64,000 nucleotides of DNA from Cristatella mucedo (lineage: Eukaryota; Bryozoa; Phylactolaemata; Cristatellidae). Made by a program: the position numbers and the translations under genes. The stretch lies in assembly GCA_009760855.2 (NCBI GenBank), contig WPIO01000016.1, forward strand, positions 5,485,001-5,549,000. The letters are read 5' to 3'. The stretch's first letter is position 1, and each line of letters begins with the position of its first letter. The notes beneath the pieces were generated by a model. It was not told where the DNA came from and searched no databases. It saw only the letters and a program-made list of their open reading frames with translations. Positions 45,614 through 64,000 of the stretch are shown one piece after another.

Positions 45614-45895
45614 CAGGCTTGTCTGTCGCAAACGTCGTAGTTGCCACATTAGGGTACTTCTCGCCGACCTGCTGTGGCTTTTCGTCAAGCCGCGTATCGA
45701 CTTCGAGGTTGTGTCACCAACTTCTAGGTCCTTTCAGTGTCTTGCCCCAGCTTGCCTATCCGAACTACTTACCAATCAAGTCAGGCATCGTCTGCCTCGA
45801 ACCAACCTCAAATTTTTTGGAGACTGTGTTTAATAAGTAACTATGCCCCCAAAGCCTGGAACTCACTCCTGACTGAAGTCGTATGAATGAGGCTG
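45614..45895 (+). mobile_element. LINE C-terminal fragment
   Basis: Degenerate plus-strand sequence resembling the LINE C-terminus: CRKRRSCHI-like, LLADL, IDFEV, and finally APKAWNSLL near 45850. It has several frameshifts. Confidence 0.5.
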
Positions 45896-45963
45896 TTGAA
45901 TCAGTCTATTTTTTTAACCCAGTGATCTATGTTAGCAACAAAGACTCATCGCTCCTATATATG

Positions 45964-47278
45964 TGTAACGCCGAAGGCTCGGCGGAGTAGGCTTGACCTG
46001 CCGCTTACCTAGCGGCTTAGCCTATCGCCTAATGCCGTCCGGTGAGCGCCTACGGGCAATAAGCTGGCCGCCACGAAACGAGCGTTTCTGGCGCTGACCT
46101 GCTTACCGTTACTAAAGGGGTCGTGAGTCCGCGGCGTGAATTGGAAGCAAGACACAAATTGGGGATTTTACTGAACTTTATTCGCAAGCGCGCAAAGTCG
46201 CTGCGCGTCTAGTTAAGCTTTATCTCCACACTCCTCGCACGTTCAACACTCTTGCGGAGGGAATACTCCTCTACACTAAGCGCGACCCGGACCCTAAACC
46301 CTAACCGGTGAACTAGGAATCCGTTCCCACCTGTGCCGAGGGAATACCCCAAACACGCCAACTTAAACACTCGAGCGGAGGGAGTACTTCTCCACACTGA
46401 AGTGCGAACCGGAGTCTAAACCCTACCCGGTGAACTAGAACTCGGTTTCCACCAGTGCGACCGGAATACTCCACACACGCCAACTCAAGCACTCCTGCGG
46501 AGGAAATAATTCTCTACACTGAAGCGCGACCCGGAGCCTAAACCCTACCCGGTGAACTAGAGCTCCACACACGCCAACTACGCCTAGCTCGCGCCGGCAA
46601 ATCCCTATGCCGAGACCACGTGCTAGCGCGCACACACACGACACAAAAGAAACACAAAACACAAAAGAACATACAAAATGCCAGCTCGGGCGCGATACGA
46701 CCGTATTCGGTGGGGTTCCACCGAATCCTCCTAGCGCTGTCTCGTCTTGTTCCGTCCATCGTCGGCGGACAGCCCGCCCTCCTCCCTCGCTTTCAGAGAA
46801 ACGAGTGCGACGGCGTCGAAGCCGGACCAAAGACTAAAGACACGAGGCAAAAGACCCAGAGCGAGCGTCGCTCGACTCTTAAATACTTGGCTGAGACCAT
46901 GGGGCAAGAGCTTATTGGGCCCGGACACCTTGGCCCATTACGGAAAGGAATGACTACCGTTCCCAGGCCACTGGCAGGGCACCTCCGTTCAGCTTGAATG
47001 GCGAATGGGTTCCAGACGCTTCTTTCTTGGGAAGAGGGAAGGCGGGGGTTGACAGGCCAGCCAACATCTATCAGCAGCTTCCGCGAGTATCGGACCAATT
47101 CTAAAGGCCGAATCGCCGCTGCTCGTCTCTGAGCTTCCTGGCCTGCTCCTAAGCGCTTCCTCTCTAACCGCACTGACGCTCCTCTCTGGCTCACTGCTCC
47201 AGGACAAAGGGGCTCTAGCCCGCCGCCGAACAGCTCTTGTTCGCGCTAAAATTCAGCCAAAGCCAGCAGGGCGCTACA
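45964..47278. mobile_element. Solo LTR candidate with TATG target duplication
   Basis: The element starts TGTAACGCC and ends GGCGCTACA, so its ends are short imperfect inverted repeats of the LTR TG...CA type. TATG lies directly before (45960-45963) and after (47279-47282) it, as expected for a 4-bp target duplication. No internal retroelement genes are present, hence solo LTR. It contains a three-unit tandem repeat and no convincing protein. Confidence 0.6.
46231..46590. repeat. Tandem repeat inside the solo LTR, about 3 units of ~120 bp
   Basis: Diverged units each contain a CTCCACACT-like start, a GCGGAGGGAATACT-like block and CTAAACCCTACCCGGTGAAC. They resemble enhancer-type repeats seen in some LTRs. 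Confidence 0.6.
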
Positions 47279-47282
47279 TATG

Positions 47283-47741
47283 CAAATGTAAAATTATAAA
47301 TGTATGTAAGTCATCCGACTACGGCCGAATGTGCCTGGTCTAGATGGGTACAGCATCAATATCATTGTCCGTTTCTATTACTTTGATGTGATCATTGCTA
47401 TTACTTTATTTTCACAATTTGAAATAGCTACTGTTATAATAGTATTAGTTATGATTTGCAAACATCAATGCCGCAAGCAGACCTCTTGTCCCTCGACTCG
47501 GGCCATTGGCAAGCGATACGGCAGCTTTGCTCCCTAGATGGATGCTTTCGGACCCGTCGCCTGACCGGCACGTTGCTTTCCTTTGGAAACGCAACTCGTG
47601 TGGCCAATCGGCTTCCGTTTTGCGTCGAGTTTCTTAGCAGAAGGAATGGTTCGCCACCTGCATCACTGGGTTGAACGAGAGCGGCGAAAGTTCGAACGCC
47701 TCGAGTAGCATTCGGCTGCGAATAGACAGTCGCCGCCGCTG
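47283..47741. other. Probable 3' untranslated region of the fusion gene
   Basis: Lies between the solo LTR and the stop codon at 47742. It has an AT-rich part near 47290-47460 and no other recognisable feature. Confidence 0.35.
47405..47410 (-). terminator. Candidate poly(A) signal of the 47.7-56 kb gene
   Basis: TTTATT on plus reads AATAAA on minus, about 330 bp past the stop codon at 47742. The surroundings are AT-rich, so a chance match is possible. Confidence 0.3.
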
Positions 47742-55992
<8,251 letters not shown>

Positions 55993-56080
55993 TGGACCAG
56001 CCTCGGCACCAACTTAAAATCATCTAGGAAGCGTGTGAGGTCGATGTAATGGAGGGCTCGCTATGCCCTGGCTGAGACAA

Positions 56081-56620
<540 letters not shown>

Positions 56621-56621
56621 T

Positions 56622-57984
56622 AATAATAATAATAATATTGCACTTGATAAAGCGCCCTCAGAGAACTTAATCTCTTTCTAGGCGCTTTACATTTGCTGCA
56701 AAGTGATACGCAATAGAATAGTAAGTAAAATCATGCTTGAAAAACAAACAAAATGAACAATATGGTTAGGGGTGACATGCACAGGGTCAGCATGCAAATG
56801 TGGTTAGTGGCAGCATGCACAGTGTCAGCACGAATAAGCACGTGAAGGACGAATCACAGGGACCCACTAAATGCTGTCCTAAATAGGTGTGTTTTTAAGT
56901 TTCTTTTAAATGTGGTCAGGTCAGGGGATGTTCTGATGCAGGTCGGGAGGGAGTTCCAGGCTTTGGGAGCATACGAGCTAAATGCACGGTCTCCAAAGGA
57001 TTTAAGGTTTGTACGAGGTATTTCTAGACTGCTGGATTCCGAAAAGCGAGTGGTACGATGCTTGGCCTGATGGGGTAGTATATCTGAAAGATAAGCTGGA
57101 GCCATAGAATGAAGAGACCTAAAAGTGAGCGACAAAACCTTGAAGTCAATCCGTTGCTTGACTGGTAGCCAGTGCAGGTCGGCGAGAAGTGGAGTAATGT
57201 GGCAACTGCGACGCTCACGACAGACAAGCCTAGCTGCAGAGTTTTGCACCAGCTGCAATCGCCTGATCGCACATGCTGGTAGGCCAGTAAGCAGTGAGTT
57301 GCAGAAGTCGAGACGAGATGTCACGAATGCATGGACCAACTTGGACGTGGTATCCTTATCTAAACAAGCCCGAATTTTAGCAATGTTATGAAGCTGAAAA
57401 TAGGCTGATTTGACTGTGGAGCGGATGTGGTCGTCTAACGAGAGGTCGCTTTGGAATATGACACCTAGATTTCGAGCTGATTCAACTGGAGATATGCTGG
57501 CAGAGCCAATTTTGAAAGTCAGCCTTTCCAATTTCTGAATAACACTGGGTTTGCCCATAACTAGTTAGTTAGTTTTATCATCGTTTAGTTTTAGAAAATT
57601 TGCTGCCATCCATGTGCGGATGTCATCAATGCATGCAGCAAGTGAGTTTGAGAGAATTTGAGGTGCTCGAAGGCTGGGAGGGATCAAAGCAAAGGTACAA
57701 CTGAGTGTCATCCGCATAGAAGTGAAAGCCTAGATTGTGCTTGGCAATCACATCAGCAAGAGGGAGAGTATAAACGGTGAAAAGGACCGGACCTAGCACA
57801 GAGCCCTGAGGTACTCCATATTTGAGAGGTACTTCAGATGATCTTTGTCCATTCACGTCAACACTCTGGAGTCTCCCACTGAGATAGGACCTGAACCACT
57901 GCAGAGCAGTGCCAGTGATACCCAGGCGAGATGAGAGGCGCTCTAGAAGTACTTTGTGATCGATGGTATCAAAAGCTGCCGAAA
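56622..57984 (-). mobile_element. 5'-truncated CR1/L2-like LINE with reverse transcriptase
   Basis: Best LINE copy in the window, read on minus. From its truncated 5' end near 57984 it codes the palm of a reverse transcriptase: [33 protein letters not shown] and the catalytic [12 protein letters not shown]. After a frameshift near 57640 and an in-frame stop near 57565, an open frame (57558-56854) covers the thumb and C-terminus to the end of the ORF. About 210 bp of 3' untranslated region with a GCGCC...GGCGC stem and an ATT repeat closes the element. It is immobile by itself. Confidence 0.85.
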
Positions 57985-58166
57985 AATATAGAGAACGAGA
58001 TAGAGAGTGAGATAGATAGTGTGAGAGAGATCGAGAAAATCAAAGATAGAGAGAGAAATAAAGAGTGAGTGAGATAGAATCACTAGCAGCGAGAGAGATA
58101 GACAGAAAAATAGAGAGATGAACAGGAAGAGAGAGAGACAGAGAGAGTGAGAGAGAGAGAGAGAGA

Positions 58167-58242
<76 letters not shown>

Positions 58243-58243
58243 A
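57985..58243. repeat. GA-rich array
   Basis: GATA/GAGA-rich sequence flanks the truncated 5' end of the LINE. It continues the array before 56620, so the LINE appears to have inserted into one GA-rich tract. Confidence 0.9.
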
Positions 58244-58734
58244 GATAGATGGGAGATTGAGGGGAGAGGGTTTAGCGAGTTATGGAGATGGAGAGATGGA
58301 GAGATGGAGAGAAAGCTACGGATCGCTTGCGCAGCCTACCGTCGCCGTCGTGGTTCGCTCCGTCGCAGCTGCCCTGGCCGGCCACGCCCACACGGTTATC
58401 GTGCTTTCGGGTCGTGCTCCCTCGGAGCTGTCCCCGCGAGCCCGAGGAGCCCATTTCTCTGACCCTCCTGCCGAAGCTTCGCAAGCTGCCAATGCTGGCA
58501 GTGAGGCGCGGCGGTAACCGGTAACGCAGTCGCGAGGAACAATAGCTATAGAGGTGCCGATCGACCCATCGTCGCGAATCTGTGCCCGGAGCGGCGGCGG
58601 CGCCAATGTCGAGCCGCTTCTACGGCATCTGCCTGAGCCGTCTTGGTCTGTTCGCGACTGCCCGCACAAACATTACAACACTGATAAAATTACTATTAAA
58701 CCACGCTTATCTTATCCCCCCGTCTGGCTGACAC

Positions 58735-58735
<1 letters not shown>

Positions 58736-58796
<61 letters not shown>

Positions 58797-58879
58797 AGAG
58801 GGAGAGGGAGAGAGGGAAACACAAGGAGGGGAAGTGGGAGAGAGAGGGACAACCGAGAAAGAGAAAGAGAGGGGAGAGC

Positions 58880-58922
<43 letters not shown>

Positions 58923-58939
58923 TGAGAGAGAGAGCGAGC

Positions 58940-58965
<26 letters not shown>
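58736..58965. repeat. GA-rich array
   Basis: (GA)n with GCGA and GGGA variants. Confidence 0.95.
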
Positions 58966-58970
<5 letters not shown>

Positions 58971-59287
58971 AAGATCATCGGTCGATGTCACATTGATTAT
59001 TGCTGACGCAAGTGTCTACCGAGCACAACAGGGTGCACTGACCCATGAATTCGATCCTGCAGGCCTGCCTAGTAGCAGGCAAAGCAACAGCGCAGCACAC
59101 AGACAGTCAACGATGTGATTTTGCACCGAAATTTTTCGCCGAAAGGTTGGCCCCCCAAATTTCAGCGTAGACCAGTACGCAGGGGAAGAATGCGCTGATA
59201 ATATAGGAAAGAGAGAATTTTTGCAGGTCACCCGAAACTTATCTTGCTGGGCGGTCAGGCGCGAGGTACCTCCTAGAGGCTTTAGAA

Positions 59288-59475
59288 CAGTGGTTTTCAA
59301 CCTTCCTAATGCCATGACTCTTTAAATTCAGTTATTCACGTTGTGGCGACCCCCGACCATAAAATTATTGTGTGCAAAATTTGGAAATGCGAGTTTTCTG
59401 ATGATCTTAAGCGACCCATGGGAAAGGATCGTTAGATCCCCGAAGGGATCGCGACCCGCAGGTTGAGAACCGCTG
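59288..59475. mobile_element. SPIN-like hAT miniature transposon
   Basis: A 188-bp element without coding capacity. Its ends are CAGTGGTTTTCAACCT and AGGTTGAGAACCGCTG, imperfect inverted repeats of the hAT type. CTTTAGAA (59280-59287) and CTCTAGAA (59476-59483) flank it, one mismatch apart and fitting the hAT nTCTAGAn target duplication. Inside, CTTCCTAATGCCATGAC, GTTGTGGCGACCCCC, ACCATAAAATTATT and GGGATCGCGACCC match, from memory, the non-autonomous SPIN (Space Invaders) elements. No database comparison was possible. Confidence 0.8.
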
Positions 59476-59483
59476 CTCTAGAA

Positions 59484-60531
59484 GCTTCTGGGTCGCCTCT
59501 AGGTTTGGCTGGTCAAGATTTCTGGCGCGTCCCGACCTGCAGTCCACTTTGAGAACGACTGAGGATGAGGTATGATGCAGGACACTTATGTGCGCGCTTG
59601 ACACATATTGAGCGGCACGAGCTCGCACGAACCGAGCTTGTAAGCTTGAGCTTGTAAGGCAGAGCGCAATTCCACCCGATAGCTGGCCGGAAGTAAGCGG
59701 AATAAGGACAGGAGACAAAAATGGACGGCGTTCATCCATCTTAGGAGCGAGCCAAATGAATAGCAAACGAAAGGTAAAGTTAAAATGAATTATAGAACAC
59801 TTCAAAGTAAAAAATGCCGCCCACAGCGTAGGGAGCGTAGCTAAAATGTACGCGAAAGGCAGACAGACCAAAGGCCAAAAGACTTCAGGAGCGAAAGCTC
59901 GACGGCAGCCCACGTGACCCCGTGTGGCAGTCGCTAGTCTGGGTCCGTCGAACAAAAATGGCGAAACTTTCCTCAGAATCCAACTTTTTCGCTGGTCAAG
60001 TGTTGCGTTTGCAAGACGGAAGACGGAAAGCCCTGGACGCTGGTCTGAGCCTCAATTCTTCGCCGAATGCAAAGCCCGATGTATAGTGGACGCACAGTGT
60101 GATCATTGGTAACGAGCTACTCAGGCTGGAGGCGCAAGCGAAACTCGCTGGGTCGCAGCAGAATCTGCTCCTGGATTCAGTGGCGGATTTTATAGCGCTG
60201 CTTTACGACGCAGTTGTTATCGCTGCTCTGTGTATGCGTGTCCATGTACCATGTACCACGTGCTCTTCCGCCGTCTGCAAATTGCAGCCGTAAGCTGATG
60301 ACCAAGGTCGAAGACACGTTCGTGTCTCCGCAGGACGGCTTCGAGGCGGAAAGCAAAGAAGACTCCCAAACCTGAGACCTGTAGCTATCAAGCCTCAACC
60401 GCAGTAGTTAGGCATGAGCGAGCCCTTGAGCGACCAATACCCGTCTCCTTCGTTGGACAAAATGCACACAGTTCCCCCCTCAGGTTGGCCACGCCCAATG
60501 CGTAATTCGGCGAGTCGTGCGTCGGTGGAAA
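59484..60531. other. Unassigned region between SPIN-like element and hairpin
   Basis: A minus frame at 59407-59955 runs through the transposon and lacks family similarity. I see no other supported feature. Confidence 0.35.
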
Positions 60532-60597
60532 GGCTGAGAGGTCAGAGAGGCGCCCCTCGGCGCCCTGACCTCGGAGAGCCTCTCTGACCTCTCAGCC
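60532..60597. repeat. Perfect inverted repeat with 20-bp arms
   Basis: Arms 60532-60551 (GGCTGAGAGGTCAGAGAGGC) and 60578-60597 are exact reverse complements around a 26-nt GC-rich spacer. It is about 100 bp upstream of the ATG of the possible small gene at 60695. Confidence 0.9.
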
Positions 60598-60694
60598 GGG
60601 CAGCGACGTCGCTTTTCTCCCGTCGCCGCCGAGTTGCTGCCCCGCCCTCTGTGGGTCACGTGCCCGCCACTCGTGCCGCCCGCCTGCAGCATCG

Positions 60695-61000
60695 ATGCAG
60701 GCGCCGCCGCGAGCCTCGGTCATTTTTGAGACGATCGACGACTTCCTAGCGCACGTGAGAGAGAAGTAAAACGCAGTGCGACGTCCACGTGAACAGGCAG
60801 ATACGTAAGCAGTCTGTGCGTCTTCGCAGGAAAGACGAATAGTCAGAGCTGCCGAATCGTCAGCCGGATTGGTATAGCGCTAATAAATCCGCTGAGTAGC
60901 GTCGGGCCAGAGAACACAGAAGGAACATTCACTTTTCACCCTCACGAATTGAAACCCTACGAAGCCTCAGTAGCCACCGGATATGACGTGAGTGGAGTCC

Positions 61001-61090
<90 letters not shown>

Positions 61091-61668
61091 TACAACCGCT
61101 CTTCGGAGCAAGCGCTGCTGCCCGCAGCGACCCAACCCGCCGAGCCTCGCTCTAGCTTCCCTTAACCTCGCTAGCGGAAGGACTCGCTTCAGGGCCACAG
61201 TTCGATCTCGTAGCAAGCTTCATCTAGCGACAGTTTTTCACTCGAGATAGCGCGACGAATATAATTCAAGCCACGAGCTCGGCGAACTGTTTTCGGCGTA
61301 GATCTGGGCCGTGGCACGGCACCACGAGTGAACAGCGATTCGGCGCTTCGGTAGCTTGAAGATGGCAGCGGTGCCGCCTCCGCCGCGTTAATTGTCGGAA
61401 TAGTGCAGCCTGGCAAGCGTAGCCTCTGGCCTGACGGTCCTATTAATACATCGCAGATGGTCGTCTTTTTGTATGTAAGGATTCCAAACACAATGGCACG
61501 CTTCTGTGGGTGCTAGAAACGGGAATGCAAAGGCCACCGATCGTCTTGTCAAATGTCGCCCCTCCATAGTCCGGGCGATCGAGCTAATATTTGGTCAGCG
61601 TGCGCTTTCAGGGGCAGCGCTTCGATCGTCAGCGTGACTCCATCCTGCGTCAATCGATCGCCCGCGAC
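60695..61668 (+). CDS. Possible small unrecognised gene (first and last exon only)
   Basis: An ATG at 60695 in CpG-rich DNA opens a frame (MQAPPRASVIFETIDDFLAH) that runs into a plausible GTGAGA donor at 60755. A good acceptor (CTTTCAG) at 61610 precedes a short frame (GQRFDRQRDSILRQS) ending in TAG at about 61668, and an AATAAA follows at 61779. A middle exon may lie between about 60831 and 60987, which ends in a GTGAGT donor, but I could not make its phase fit the first exon. No family is recognised. It may be a small gene or chance signals. Confidence 0.22.
61002..61090. repeat. CT then CA microsatellite
   Basis: (CT)n followed by a short (CA)n. It lies just after a GTGAGT donor-like site at 60988. 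Confidence 0.95.
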
Positions 61669-61778
61669 TCGTAGCAGACGCTACTGACTTCACGTCCGTC
61701 GCCAGGCCTGTTCCTATCCGATTCGTCCTCGAGAAGCCTTTGCCAGAATAGCTGTGCACACAACGAAGTTCACCTCGC

Positions 61779-61784
61779 AATAAA
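61779..61784 (+). terminator. Candidate poly(A) signal
   Basis: AATAAA lies about 110 bp after the TAG of the putative last exon near 61668. Its value depends on that gene being real. Confidence 0.25.
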
Positions 61785-61976
61785 TAGCGAAATCTTATGG
61801 ACTGAAAATCCGTGTGTATGTGTACACATGTGTGCTTGTATGTGTGTGTGTTTTCGTATCTGTGCAAGTGTGGGTGTGTGTATGCGTGCACATACGTACT
61901 CGCGCGCCCATCCGTGCGTGCGTGCGTGCGCGCGCGCGTGTGTGTGTGTGTGTGTGTGAGTATGTGTAGACACCTA

Positions 61977-62140
61977 CTGGCCAGACCTGTTACTTATCTG
62001 AAATATTTTCTAACCAGGCTTCGCATCGCCCGTTCCTCTTACTCAAGTCGCTCGGCTGTGCCTCATGCCAACTTCAGGTCCTTTGGAGGCCGTGCCTTTT
62101 AGTTTGTATGCTCTAAAAGCCTGTCAAACTCATTGACCGC
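61977..62140 (+). mobile_element. LINE C-terminal fragment
   Basis: The plus strand reads VPHANFRSFGGRAF after a YLKYFL-like stretch, matching the RTNLKSFGDRAFSSYAPKAW region of the LINE C-terminus. It is short and frameshifted. Confidence 0.45.
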
Positions 62141-63904
62141 CAGAGTGCTCGAAAACTGCAAGGGAGTTGAGCAGGTAGCACAAGAGCAGGAAATCTGTAT
62201 AACAAGTACAGAGCGTATAAGTGTAAGATACGTATAAGTGCAGAGCGTGCAAGAGCGCTGGCGACCTAAGGAATCCGTAGCGAAATGCTCTTCGTTCCAC
62301 TTTTGCCCGAACGAGAGCTCAACTGTTATCCTACAATACACGACGACAGACTACGAAGCACAGCTGTCGGTCTACCTCGGAGAGTTCAAACCAACACGGC
62401 CACACCAACGTGGCACCAGTCGCTGCTGCGGCACTTGCATTGTGTGGCGGCCTTTCTGCCATTTTGGATAGTGATTTATATGATATTGTGGTTCGGCATA
62501 CAGAACGCTGGCCCAGAACAACGCCAATGGTTTATTTCGCAAGGCACGAAGCAGCAAGACGCACGACTGCCTTCGCCCCCTTCTCACACTCGAGTCTCCT
62601 TCCCTTCCTCCAGTCCCCTGGTTGACCCCGATGATTCATCGAGGGCCACAACTGTGCAGTGGCCGACCATGATGGTGCATCCACCATCTGGCCACCAGCG
62701 GTTACCGGCCGGTGTCCATGCCACATCACAGGCTCATCAGAGGAGCATGCATACACTCAAACTACAGATACAAATCATTTATATATTATAAACAGGAAAG
62801 CATCACAATGCGAACTTAGGAAGCATTAGTGTTAATAGCAAATTCTCAGCATTGGATCTAAATCTAATATTAGTTGCTCCTGAGTACTGAGTACTTCAAT
62901 GGCATATAGCGAGTTACAACTCAGTCGCCGCCTTCCTTAGCCCCTGAGCGACATGATGCATGACTTGATCCACGTAGTTGAAGTAGGAATCAGACCACGA
63001 GCCACTCACGTCCAACGTCGTGGGGCAGAAAGAAAATAAGATTGACAGTCGAAAATCGTAGATGGCTCATCTACGATGCCATTGATACCACTTTTATAAC
63101 TCTCGACTTTGGCCATGTCAATGTGAATATGTCCTTTCATCCCTCCTAAAAATAGACAAGCAACTCACTGGAACTTAGTACAGGAAACTGAATAATGCGT
63201 GGCTGCAAAACCTCAATCTAGTAGCAATTATGCACTGCTCGATACAAACCTTCTCGGTTTCAATACAGTGGGCGCAAAGAATGTTGCATGTCTTTCTCAA
63301 GCTTGAAGGTTTAACATTAAAAAACCATAGATCCAGCCAGCTAGCGGTCATGGATTTATTAAATTCAATGGCGGTAACTATTTTTTCAATGTACTATTTT
63401 TTACTCGAACTGAAAACTAGGCCCTTGCAAATATGTTAACATGACAGTTTGTATCATGAAGCTGCAATGAGAGGATCTCCAGATTTAGATCATAATTGGT
63501 GTATTACCTATTCGGTTGATTCATTTGGCCTATGCATACGGCAGGAGAAACTTTTTTATACGCCAGTGCCGCTTCAATGGATCCTCAACATCTACAGCCG
63601 CCATGTTTAAAGACAAAAACTAGTTATGTGCTTTGTGCTGTGCGGTACGAGCTCATTTCTTGCCTGATAGTAAAATATTTTGCACAAATAATTAGCAAAC
63701 TCGTACGAACACAACTACGCTGCCGCCACTTTGTGCTCTTTATCCTGTCGTGAATAGGAACGTACATCTGCGTAGCAAAGTCTGACCGTGCTGATTGGCC
63801 GATTGAACTGAGCTACCGCTTCCGACGGCAGGGCGAAGAACGACATTGTTCTGTGGTTCTTCGAACGGCCTCACCGTTCCCAGCTCGAAGCAGAAACAGA
63901 GTAA
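62141..63904. other. Unassigned right flank
   Basis: A frame at 62285-62791 (plus) has no recognisable domain. From about 62800 on the DNA is AT-rich with no features seen. Confidence 0.35.
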
Positions 63905-63985
63905 TGTAAAGCTCCATCTGTGACTCCGCAGAGCCATGAAGACAAAACGGGTGTTACGCTGGAGAGCTTTCTATAGCGCACTTTC
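63905..63985 (+). repeat. Dispersed repeat C, copy 3
   Basis: CTCCATCTGTGACTCCGCAG, GAGCCATGAAGACAAAACG and CTGGAGAGCTTTCTAT repeat the motif seen at 5978 and 16664. It may continue beyond the window. Confidence 0.45.
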
Positions 63986-64000
63986 TATGGTGAAATTCAT

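Noticed and set aside
46283-46300. CCCTAAACCCTAA, like a telomere repeat
   Set aside because: It is part of the diverged tandem unit in the LTR and not a repeat array of its own.
59407-59955. 182-codon minus frame
   Set aside because: It runs through the SPIN-like transposon and has no family similarity.
62285-62791. 168-codon plus frame
   Set aside because: No recognisable domain, no splice or poly(A) context, mixed composition; probably chance.

Overview
This is nuclear DNA of an animal, most likely an invertebrate. The genes have many short exons with GT-AG introns, and the intergenic and intronic DNA is full of dinucleotide and tetranucleotide microsatellites, tRNA-derived SINEs, 5'-truncated non-LTR retrotransposons, LTR fragments and one hAT miniature transposon. 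No prokaryotic or viral gene organisation is seen. The species cannot be named from the sequence.

Five protein genes can be assembled exon by exon with consistent splice phases. From left to right they are: 6-phosphogluconolactonase (PGLS, minus, 888-7844, 5 exons, 253 aa); parafibromin (CDC73, plus, 8130-24063, 13 exons, 572 aa); TMEM230 (minus, 24841-25266, one exon); cytosolic-type valyl-tRNA synthetase (VARS1, plus, 25416-43327, 22 exons, 1069 aa); and an unusual gene (minus, 47742-55992, 6 exons, 823 aa). The last joins a kyphoscoliosis-peptidase/hillarin-like transglutaminase fold to a C-terminal region resembling the dynein heavy-chain stalk. PGLS/CDC73 and TMEM230/VARS1 are two head-to-head pairs with about 285 and 150 bp between start codons, so each pair probably shares a promoter. 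CDC73 and TMEM230 are tail to tail. The products act in different processes (pentose phosphate pathway, PAF1 transcription complex, vesicle trafficking, translation), so this is a housekeeping neighbourhood and not a pathway cluster.

From 43.4 to 47.7 kb the DNA is mostly mobile elements: a LINE nested in a SINE, LINE fragments and a 1.3-kb solo LTR candidate with a TATG target duplication. From 47.7 to 56 kb lies the fusion gene, whose introns 5 and 2 carry two nearly identical 931/937-bp direct repeats that flank exons 3-5. From 56 to 64 kb there are GA-rich arrays, a LINE with a recognisable reverse transcriptase, a SPIN-like hAT miniature element with its 8-bp target duplication, a possible small unrecognised gene near 60.7-61.8 kb, and unassigned AT-rich DNA.

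The observations most worth a second look are the transglutaminase-like/dynein-stalk-like fusion protein, three perfect palindromes in a row in a VARS1 intron, the SPIN-like element, a SINE family that shares its 3' end with the resident LINE, and the near-identical repeats around exons 3-5 of the fusion gene.
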